Positions 12,676-23,400 of a stretch of 64,000 nt of DNA are shown piece by piece. The notes beneath the pieces were generated by a model. That model had not been told where the DNA came from. It saw nothing but the letters and a program-made list of their open reading frames with translations, and searched no databases. Position 1 is the stretch's first letter. Each line of letters begins with the position of its first letter. Source of the stretch: Volutella citrinella (lineage: Eukaryota; Ascomycota; Sordariomycetes; Hypocreales; Nectriaceae); contig JAWZSP010000005.1 of NCBI GenBank assembly GCA_034401135.1, positions 2,542,001 through 2,606,000 of the forward strand. Reading direction: 5' to 3'. The position numbers and the translations under genes were made by a program.

Positions 12676-12817
12676 GATGGGCGGTTGGGTTGGAAGAAGC
12701 CTGATTGTTCGTCTGTTTTTTTTTTTTGGGCGTGCGTGTTTGGTGGGGCTGTAACAACCGTGTAGGACGTTATTTTCAACGTAGGTTGTGAACTATGCTT
12801 TGACAAGATTGGGTCGA

Positions 12818-12922
12818 CTGTGAAATGCATGTCAGCTCAACTCTTCTCTAGACATGGAACGATTCGACTGATCGTTCAAGTGGAGCGTTTTGTGTCTTTC
12901 AGAGAGTACAAGGGGATCTCAC
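12818..12922 (-). other. 5'-leader intron of the triple-CXXC gene
   Basis: On the minus strand it has a GTGAGA donor at 12922, a GAGCTGAC branch consensus at 12838-12831 and a TTTCACAG acceptor ending at 12818; length 105 nt. Branch-to-acceptor spacing is normal for filamentous fungi. It contains both upstream ATGs, including a 7-codon open frame, so splicing decides whether the 49-residue frame is the first one read. Confidence 0.6.
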
Positions 12923-13230
12923 AAGTAGGGTTTGATGTAGGTGGGAGTGCGTTGTCACAAGCTATCAATTATCGAATGTGACACCCAGCTGTGTGTGAGT
13001 TGGCGAAGTGAGATATGACGATGGCAAACAGCGTTGAGCTTTGGAAGGTGGAAAGGAAGGGCGAGGTGAGTTTGAGATAGCAGGAGCGTAGAAGTGTGGA
13101 TGAGAGGGTAGATGTGTGTGTAGGTAGTGTGTAGGTAGTGTAGAGTCGATGAGTGGTTGGGGTGGTGTATGCAAGGCTGACTGATGAGCTGGGGGTTGAG
13201 AAGGAGGAAGGAACAGCCAGATGCGTGGGC

Positions 13231-13238
13231 CTTATATC
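13231..13238 (-). promoter_or_regulatory. TATA box for the triple-CXXC gene
   Basis: GATATAAG on the minus strand, followed within 40 nt by CT-rich and then CA-rich leader sequence (CTACACTACCTACAC-type repeats). This is the usual layout of strongly expressed fungal promoters. The start of transcription is inferred. Confidence 0.5.
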
Positions 13239-16200
13239 CTTCGAGAGAGATGTCGGTGAATACCTCCAGTTGAGAACTGTCGTTTGTGCCGCTGATGTGA
13301 TGCACTGCCAAACGGGAGCCCGAACGGGGAAGAGCGGCCGGGTGGGGATGAGCCTTGCAAGGACAACGACAAGGGATCGGTGACGGGCGAGGGACAAGGC
13401 GGGAGAGGAGCGAACGAGCAAATCAATTAGCCGGCCACGGGAGCAGAAACGAGGCATAGGCCAGAACTGTGTTGGGTTTCCTTGTTGTAGTAACAACGGA
13501 CTAGCTCGGGGGCTGTTGGCGATAATGTACCTGCCGCGGCCCTGGGATAACGGACGTGGATGTGGACGTGGACATATGTGGTCCCTCCTTGTGCCGCGAG
13601 CGTCATGCCAGTTACAAGCCGTCAAGTCGCAATGACGACCAGTAAGAGTCCCAGTTGTCTCCTCAGATCCCCGTCTGTCGGGTCCGGGAAAGGGTGGCCC
13701 TGCGATTCGATCCCTTGGCCTTGAGGCCCCTATGGATAATGATGGGGGGGGGGGACAGGTGGAGTACAAGGTGAATGGAGAGGGGTGAGGGGAGTGCGGA
13801 AAGAATCAGAGTTAAAAAAGAGCAGACAACAACTCGACTGATGGCAGTCTCGCGGCACCCATGGCAGCCCTGCCTCGCGGGTGTACTCCCTGGTACTCCT
13901 GCTGCTACCGCACTATGTCTTTGCAGACAAAACGGGCCCACTGATGCAGGTACCTTGGCCGGCTCTGTCGCGCTACAACACACGAAATCGTGGCCGAGGA
14001 GTCCAATGGGGAGCCGCGGGCACGTCAGGCCGAGGAGCTGCAGGTGGAGGGAAATGGCGAACAGGTGAGGTGAGGCCTGGAGAAGTGTGGAATGCCCGAG
14101 GATGGCATGGCATGTCTCCGCTCTTCTTGAGCTCCTGTGCCCAGGTTCTCGGGGCGCCAGGATCGGAGGTGGAGACAGCCAGGAGCTTGGGACCGTCAAG
14201 GTCCGCCTGGTCTGACAAGGAAGGGCATGGAGGGCGATGAAGGACAACGGCGACGGACAGGGCGAGGTAAGCCAAGGAGCAAGCGGGTCGCGGAGCGTTG
14301 CCGAAGGCCTTGTCTGAAGTTAGTTTTGGGGCCGGTACGTCAGTGCGTCGTGACGGATGCTCGCCAAACCGCCAAGGATGGCCAGAGTGTCAGTCAGTCA
14401 GAGAGAAAACAACAGCAAGAATAACAAAAGGTATCGACGGCACGAGGAAAGCGAACGGTCAAGAGTTTGGCGGGGTTCGTCGAGGAGCTCGACGAATGCC
14501 ACCGGAATTCGCCGTTGTTGCTGCTGCGCAAAGAACTACTACCATTACTCGCTAGGTAGGGCGGCGCTTCTTTGGCTTTGCTGGTGGCCGCGGCATGGGG
14601 AGCAGTAGGGTACAGATCCGGAGCAAGCGGTGGCACCAGGCAAGGGCGAGACGGTGCGAGGCGCAGGCAATGCAGCAAAGGCGAGGAATAGTTTGGTGGC
14701 TCTGTTGGCCTGGAATCTGGAATCTGGCGGTTTAAAGACGCCGTGCGCTATGACCAAGGGTACTGGGTAGGGGAAACACTGGGCAAGGCCACTGTCGCCG
14801 TTCCTTCCCAACTTCCCTACCTTAGGTGCTGCCGTGCTCCGTTTATTATTACCTGCCGTGTTGCACCGCCATCTTTCCGGATGGTCCTGCCGGGCGACGC
14901 ACATGAGACATTATGAATTGAAGGCTTGTCACTCGAAGGCTGACTGGCTGGCTGGTCGGCCGGCGCAATTCGACCTCACCTCATCTCAGCCAATGCCAGC
15001 ATGCGCTGCGCTCCGGCACAGTCCATATCTGGCCATCCATGTTGGCCTTGCCCATACCAGTCTTCCCGCCCCCTGCCTCGCTGGCCAGGCCAAGCAGGCC
15101 TCCTGGGCCGCACGCCATGAGGGCGCCGACGGAGGGGTGGTGTGCCCAAGGCGTGGTCCAGGGCGTGGTCCACTAACATCCAAAGACCAACCGCCTTCGC
15201 GTTATCTGCCGCGCCCCAGAAGGCTGGTGTAAATGGTGGCCGTTTACTGCTGTCGACGACTGGGCAGGCATTGCTAGTGCCAGTAGCACACGCCAATGGC
15301 CGGACCGGAGCTATCATGAGCTGTCAGTCTGTCACTCTTGAATTGACACTGACACAGTGGAGCCATCTGGCAGAATGGTGGCCAGGCATCCCTCAGAAGC
15401 GGAAGGCTGCTCGCAGGTCGGCAGGTGTGCACCGCAGGGCGGTACAACAAAGACAGAAGTCGTGGATGCAGATGCGGATGGGTGCACGTCGGACCAGCCT
15501 GGGTCTGACAATCTGACGGTCTGATTGTTGGATTTGCCAGCAGAACACTGTCCGTCCGGTAGTAATTCCACGCCAAGGGTTGCACCCCCTGGCACCCGTC
15601 ACCTCAGTTATGACATCCATGGCATATCTCCAATGAGCCGGGCCAACCCATATTAGTCGCTATCACGAGCCCGATCTGCCAGCTTCCGAAGCATAGCAGC
15701 AGCTTGCTCCCCCCCCTCCCGAATTGACAGTGAGGTGAGCACCCTGTTCTCCCGTCCGCTGCTTTACTGTCTCCTCGTGACCTAGTCGTTGTCCAACCCG
15801 GCTCGGCGTGGGTCCGAAATCCATGAACTGACGGGTCTGTCGAACGGCATGCACCCAGACCTAGGCCACACTGTAACAAACTCGGTGCTCGTATCCTGTC
15901 TAAGCCATGACGCGGACAGGAACGATGATCCAGTGCCCACTCTGGCTCGAGCCGTTGGCAGTGCCGTCGCCCCTCCACCCCCAACAAGGGAATCATGGCC
16001 TCGGCTCCGTCTGACCTGTCATCCGTGGGCCGGCGGTAAGATGGATTGAGGTCACTGTGCTTTCTTTTTTTCCCTCTTCTGCCTTCCTTCTTGCTTCCCC
16101 TTGTTCTCTCACCCATGCTTTCAACCTTGCCCGCCCGCTGGCCCCAGTCCCCACCCACTCCCGTGAACGGACGCAAGACGCCAGGGAATCTTGGGTTGTC

Positions 16201-19200
16201 AGAAGTAAAGAAGACAGCCAAGCGATGGCGGGACGGGACGGTTTTTGTTTGGCGCAGCATCGTGGGTCGGTCAGTCGGTGAGCTTTGGCAGCCGCCCGTT
16301 CTCAGTCTCTCTCTCCCTCTCTGTCAATGGTTTGCAGGACAACCAGAGGCGGCCGTTGGTTACGCCACACGCCAAGCCGCACCTATCAATCTACCCTCAC
16401 CAACCTGCGACAACCCAGATCTGGCAGATGCTGATGGCCGCAACCTGGCACGGCGCCCTGCCATTGGTCCGTCGCCTGGTCGATTGCTCGCATTTACTAC
16501 CCTCGCCTGCAAGACGTCACCCGCCGGCATTAAATCTTCCAGGCGCGACGGCGCGTGTACGCCGATGATGTTGATACCGACAGGCTGAGAAGGATTGGCT
16601 TGCCCCCCACCGCTCGCCATGACGTCCACGTTGCAGCTTGTAGTATTTTCACCTGAGACATGGCAGCCACGAGCTACCTTGTAGAAATTTGCATTGTGCG
16701 CCGCACCTGCTCGTAGGGAGAACCCTGTAGGAGAGGGATGGATGAACCTCACATCGGAGAATCTGTAGCAAAAGCGGTGCGCTCATACCAGGAGGCCTGG
16801 CATTCAATGATGCCTCCAATGGTCCTAGGAGGGTCAGAGTAAGTACACAAGAGACGGAGCCTGTGGACGAAGCCACCCCGAAGCCGGATGATAGTCATTC
16901 GGCAGTTGTTGTCTCAGGCCACCGACTCCGCTGCCGTCTGATCTTGGCCTAAAAGTGGGAAGATCGTTGCCGAGCCGGGGCAGCAACCACCATTGTCGTC
17001 GCCATTCCTCGTGGTGTCTCATTTCGGGGCTCCGGGGGGCGAGCTCCAAGCCCAGCCGCGCCTATGGCCATGTGGGGATCGCTATCATGCCCACGAGTAT
17101 CAACTCAAGGTACCTTACAGACAGTACTGCCTTATGTACTGCAAGGTACCTTACTCACCGTGCCTTGCAAGTACCAGCGGCCAGGATACGCACAGCAATT
17201 TGGATGTCGAACATACCTAGCTCCAGTGACTGGCGAAGGATGGGTGGGCAGAAAACGGTGGTGCCAACTGGCCCGGGCCATCTTCAAGTTTGGGAGGCTC
17301 AACGGCCGGGCTCCACGCCCCGCTCAAGTCTCCGTTTGCCGCGGAACCTGGCCAAGAGTTGTCGGCGCGACATCTGCGACGCGGTGATGCATCAATCCAT
17401 AATACGCGGGTTATTTATGTGGCCGCATAAGGCAAGAAGCACCTCCCTCCGCCTTCTCAAGCGCATGTAATTTGCTCTTGACATGGCGGTATGTGGGAGG
17501 TAGGCGCCCGGCCGGCTGGTTCCCGTCCATTTACGCCCAAGACCGAAGGCCACGCCAAGGACGGCCAGGGATTCCGCTGGCGCTGGCATCATTTCATGTG
17601 CCAGCCCTGGCTGGAGCAGCCTAGGCCCGGAGCACTTTCATGCAGTAGTGAGCGGCCTTTCACCGGCTTTGCTTTTTCTTATGGCTTTCGCTCTGGCGCC
17701 TCGTGGTCTGATATTGCACCTCATCCCGTTCCGGCGAGGTGCACCAAAGACGAGATGGAGTGCGGGGATGCACTTCCTCTTTCGTCCTGCGACTTGCATC
17801 TACTAGCGCCACCGAGTTAGCTCAGTAATTACTATGGCAGCGGTTCTTGTTCAGGCAAGTATGGCAACCAGCCCTCTTGTAGCCCCCTCCCTCTCCTTCC
17901 CTTCAGCACGACATTGTTATCATGTGCTTCGCGGCTTCTGATCTTCGACTTAATAAACCCTCTCCAGCGTCCATCCACCCAATCCACCCATCCACCCCCA
18001 TCCATCGACAGCATTACCATTCCATCTTCACATGTCCGCCAGTTATGCTTGCATCCGGAGCCGCATCCGGCGCCCACAATACGAAGCGCTGCCGGGGAAT
18101 CCCGTCCTTAAGGCGTCCTCTGCCCGGAGGATTTCGCTCTGGGCAACGTGAGGTGGTGATAGCCAAACCACAAGTACATTGGAGACAAGTCTCGACACAA
18201 CATGGCTGGCGTGCTGGTTTGCACGTTGCTCCGTGGCCTCCGCACTGCTTCCGCCCCTTCCCTGTCTCGCCCTGGCTCCCTGTCATTCACTCTGGCCAGC
18301 GGGCTTGGTGATCGCCAGCATCCCTGATTGCCCTGTCCCTGTCTGCGAAGCTTCGGTTCCGGTTTACTGGTCAATCTTGATGCCGCTCAACGCGCCGTCT
18401 CTGACACGGGCCACCTAGCCAGCCTCATGCTGCATAGGTAGGTACCTTGGGTGCTGCATCCGTGGAAGCCCTCGTCATTCGAACTGCTGACTTGCAGCCC
18501 TTGCAACACCACCCCCCTCAGTCCTGGACATGGTCTCGGGGCCCGCCAGTGTCAATGGCACGACTTCTCTGGAGCATAGCCGTCATTCTGCATTCGCATT
18601 GGTACGACCACCAGCGTCTTCGAGCGGCTCCGGTATCTCGTCCAAGAACACCCTTCACTTTCTGAATGACACCCTGTCGCAATGTTGACTTGACATCAGG
18701 GTTGAAGCTCCTGCCATGTTGCAATCCTTTACCTTGTCAGGGAAAAAAATGCTGCTCAGTACTTTGCTTGCACTAGCGCCCGTCGTCTAGTAATAGGCTC
18801 GGTCCCAGTTGCTCAACCATGTCCATCCCTTTTCCACCGCAACTATCCCCATGGCGAGCCTAGCAGAGAGCTCGAGTCGACAGTTCTGACACTGGCAATC
18901 TCAAGAATACCCCCAAACCTGCTCGAATTGCTGTTTGCCATCCAATTTTACACTTACACGGGTGTGTTGCAGGAGTGCTCATTAGGGACCGCTTCATTTC
19001 GGTACCCTGGCTATGCATCCGTCACAAGCCAACCACCCAGCGAACGAGTGCGATGTATGAGAACACCCCATCATATGTCATCTACATTAAGACCGGCGCA
19101 TACCAGGCTGCAACGCCAATTTCCTACTAGTTGGCCGGCCCGTTGCCTACCCATATGCCGGTTTACAGATCCTTCTTAAACGCGGGCTTCAGCTACTCCT

Positions 19201-20465
19201 TCGGGTAAGGGCAAAAAAGACAAACAATAGGCTCGCACGGGCTGCTTCACAGTGCATGTCAGCAAGGCCAATGGGGGTCCGCACAAAGTCCATCAAACGT
19301 CATGTGATAGAGGATCCTGATAAGGCGAGATTGGAGCTCGGTTCCCTGCCATTGACTTGAGACTCGAAAGTTTGAAACACGTCACTGGTCTGCACAGCTG
19401 GACGGCGACTTCCATGAACTGACAAGTGTTATCAGATTAATTTGCTCAACTTGGCCAAGTAGCCAGTGCGATGTCACTGTGCCTCTCGAACAGGCCATTA
19501 AGAGGCCCATCCGCGCATGGACGACTTCCAGAACATCACGTCGAACGTCTCGAAAGAAGGCATCATGTAGGCCTCGGAGGCCTGTCCCTTCCCCTTCGAC
19601 TCCACGGGCATACCCCGGCCTCAAGGGACGCCCCACTCTCCGCCCCATAACAGCCCAGGCCAAGGTCCAAGGAGAATTGGTGATGCCACACCAACATGGC
19701 GCTAGCCATGGTGCTTAGCTCCGGCTCAGGTCCAGCGCAACCGTTTCCGCGGTCATACCCTTGGGCGTTATTCAGGGGAAGCCACGCGAGTGAGGGATCG
19801 GCTTATGGCAGGTGACCCAGATGCCCGGATCCGGCTCTCTAAATTGACTAAAGGTCGACGGGGCCGACGCGAACGAAAATGACAACTGGTTCATTGGTCC
19901 CGTGTGAGAGGGCTGAGCGCAAAGTCCCCGTTCCGAGGCACACCGTGAAGGAATCATGCTCACTAAAATTTACTTCTATTCTTTGTTCCATAATTTAACA
20001 CATGTGCTGAACCCTTGGGGCATCACTAGCCGTCCCGTCCCTGCATGCTCTGCATGCTGAGAAACTAGTCTCATGGCCGGGGTTCCCAGAAACCACGTAC
20101 TGCCACCACCCCTGGCAGATGAAGCATGGTTTCAACACTTCATCCATCATACCATGACAGCAAAGACCTTCGTAGCGTGAAAAGTTTGCTCCCTGGGGGT
20201 GCTCCATGCGCTCTGAGCCGTTGAAACATACAGGAAATGCGATATGTCGACTCGCCGAGCCGGGTAGTCGGCTTCAGGTTGAGCGGCACCTGTTTGAACT
20301 GGCTGGAGTTGTAAACTGGGGAGGGGGTCGCATGCGAATGAGGGGACGCGCGGTGATAAATTGCGGTGAGACTGCAACATCAAGTCAGTGACGCCCATGA
20401 GTTAGCCCCATTTGCCAGACTACGCCTGTAAGCGGCATCGGCGGGTTGGATGGCATCCGGCCAAT
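13239..20465. other. Gene-poor interval, right half
   Basis: No supported protein gene. The part next to 13239 is probably promoter of the triple-CXXC gene; the far end is the 3' flank of the Vip1 gene. It contains an 11-G run (13744-13754), a pyrimidine-rich run on the plus strand at about 16056-16113, and four of the window's six AGGTACCT octamers. Long frames crossing it are Pro/Arg/Ser-rich without recognisable domains. Confidence 0.55.
17107..17152. repeat. Paired AAGGTACCTT palindromes
   Basis: Two perfect 10-bp palindromes at 17107-17116 and 17143-17152, each followed by AC. The sequence between them contains CAGTACTG and TGTACTGC, which could add secondary structure. Confidence 0.8.
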
Positions 20466-23400
20466 TCACGGCCTGACAATCTCGGCCCCTTCTCCGTAGG
20501 TTACATCTGGCATATTGCTGTCATCGCTGTGCTTGGCTGGGGCCACGAGCCCATTTTTGGGTGGGGCAGCCCTCATCTCCAGCATATCGGTATCACTGCC
20601 CTGTCGCTCCATCTCCTCGAAAGTGAAGGCGTCGGACAAGTTGACAGCCAAGAAAGTCTTTGGAAGTTTGACCCTGCAAATGGTGGTTAGTACCATTCCG
20701 TATCAAGTCACATCAAGAATTGCAAGGATGTGCTCACTGGTTGAATTTGGCCCGCAGTGTCTTGATTACCTGCAACCAGTCTGCGTGTGGGGTCAGGCTT
20801 CGTCTTGGAGCACACCCTATGGAGTGTCGACTATCCAGCTGGACATGGAGGGGGTCGAATACGTGGCAGCCTGGGCTGATGGTGATTCGAATGCTGTACG
20901 TAAACGTAGGTCCATCCTCCGTATGACCATTGGCGATCTCCGCTTCATAGAGTTCGAAACAAATCTGAGAGAGGTAGTCAAGCTCTGGAATCGTGCTACG
21001 TTTGATCTTGGTCTCGACACCACCCTCGATAATGCAGTTGAGAAGGGTATAGATATGAGACTCCTTTGTGAAATAGAAGAACGACTTGGCATCGTCGGAT
21101 GCCTGCATTTCCTCAAGATCCTGGACAATTTCCTTCAGAAGGGGAAGCGATGTGAGCAGACCAATCTCAAGCTTTTCGCTGTCTGATATTCCGTACTCCT
21201 GGGGGCAGATGAAGTCGAAGAGCACCTTGGCGAGACGGTAAAGCTCTTGTAGGGGCTCGTGGCGTGCATCGATCTTAGGGCCGCTCTGGTTCATGCCTTT
21301 GTAGAGTCGGAAGTACTGTTCCGGGGGGGATTCTTCGTGCATGTGTCGTATGTTGTTCAGGAACGAGCGTCGCCTAAACAGTTTCTTGACCGAGGCGGAG
21401 CGGCTACCCGAGTCTGCTTTTTCTGATCCCTCGGGAGAAGGATTCGGGCCCTTCTCAGTCTTGACATCATCCGATGGCTTCCCATCTTCGGAGTCCTTGG
21501 GCATAGCCTCCTTCATGCTGTACTCATCAAGCATGTGCTTGGGCGGGGTATACACCCATTCAAGAAACTGGCGATTGTGTAGTGCATCGAATTTCATCGT
21601 ATCGTATAGCTCAGAAATCTTGCTTGGGTCAACCTTCTCTCCATCGCAGAATTCGGCGAATAGCTTTTCCCAACGCTCGCGGAAGAGCTCTGCGTCCTCA
21701 CCGCAGCACCACCGAGCCTGAATCCCATTTACTGTATTGGCATGAGACAGTGACGATGTTACGGATGAGCTGGAGCCCTCTGCAGACAGCTTCTCGGTAC
21801 TCGGGTTAGAGATGGCACTCAGGGAGGTTGCCGCCCCGCTGTACAACTTGCTGTAGTTGTAGTGCATGACCCGGCGGTGGAATTTCATCAGCTGGACCAC
21901 CCTCGTCTGGACCTCAGACGGCTCGGGCATGTTCTCAGGCCATGCGAACTGGGCAGGGCGTTCGTTGCCCTTGCGCAACAGACCTTTGAGCTTCTTCTTC
22001 ACCTTGTCCATCTCATCTTTCGCCGCATTTGAGTCATCCAGAAGGTCCTTGCGGATCGTGATGTAATCCTCAGGAATATCTTTACCCAGAAAGGATGCCG
22101 TCCAAATCTGCGCGCTAGTGGTGACGCGACGCTCAGAGCTGCTGAAGACATGGACCTCATCCAGAATATCCCTGTTCAGTAGCATCAGATCGTTGCGCAT
22201 GCTCTCGCCTAGCTCTTGAGACTGATATCGAGCTGAGTGGGTAGGCTCCCCTCCCCATTTGACAATAAGCTGCAGCTTATCCAGAACCAAGCTCTCCTCC
22301 GCAGCCGTGAACTTTGACATAGTGACCCCCGAGAGAGAATCGTGCCTCTGTGGCGACCGGTAAGGGTGGATGTCCTTGGATGATTCGCTCATGTTTTCGG
22401 CGGCAGTTGATTCCGCATGTTCGGTCAATTCCGGTAGCTCATTCACAGCGGCATGGTCAGACTTCTTTTTCCGAAACATGGGCTTGATCTGCACCTTGGT
22501 ACCAGCCCAGCTACCTTTCTTCACAAGCACGTTACGGAGTGAGCGCAGTTTTCCCCGATCCTCTACTCCTTCCTCGTAAGCGACGTCAACCGCTTGGATG
22601 ACACTGGCCAACGCGGCTTCTCCAATCAAAAGGACCTCCTCTTGATGTCCTTTTAGGAGGGCGATGAAGGGCTCCGTGTGAAAGGTAAACTTGTACTTTT
22701 GTTTCGGCGTACGGTCCGCATGCCGAATCACAGAGACTATGCCTTTCAGTTTCCATGAGTGCTTTGGAGGAGGAGGCGGGGGCGCCGTGACTTGGTCCAT
22801 GTTGAGTTCCAAGATTGGGGCATCTGATATCGCGGTAGCTGGAGGCGCGGACATAGTTCCCGGTGCTCCGCTGTCTGAAACAGATGGGGGCACGGGCGTT
22901 GCACCTGAACTGTGCGCCTGGGACGGCGGCCCGCTGTCCGGTAGCAGTGAAGCAGATGTGCCACTTGGGACAGCGCGGAGTTGTTCGCCGCCGTGCAGCT
23001 CATTTCCGCCAAGCGTGCTCAAGGATGTAGGTCTGGTGGTGTTTGCCGATGGTACAGGATTATGCTCACGGTCCTTGAACGCATTGGCAGCTCTCGTGAA
23101 TGGATCAGTGTCCGATGGTGCAGGAGAAGGTATAGGCGGGGTCATCCCACCACGGCGGATTTTCTCCTTGATGAACATGTCCTTGAGGATGCTAGCGGCC
23201 TGGTCGTAGTACTCGTCGTTGTCTTTTACAAAGCTCCAGCCGTTCACGTCAATGACATAGCTTTTCCCGGATGCTCGCAAAAGATCGAATCCACACACCC
23301 TCTGGCCAAAAGCGGTCGAAATTTTAGTGGCCATGTCCTTTTCTTCGGGGCCGAGGGCAGTTACATATCGCAGCTCCTTGCCGTGGGTATTTCTTCGAAC

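Noticed and set aside
12969..14247. Long minus-strand frames (194 and 266 codons) in the gene-poor interval
   Set aside because: Composition is low-complexity His/Thr/Pro/Arg-rich and overlaps the leader and promoter of the triple-CXXC gene. There is no domain, and the frames do not begin with plausible ATG contexts.
16115..16588. 157-codon plus-strand frame after a CT tract
   Set aside because: No recognisable motif, signal or splice support, and Pro/Ala/Arg-rich composition expected of random GC-rich DNA. The tract itself is reported as a finding.
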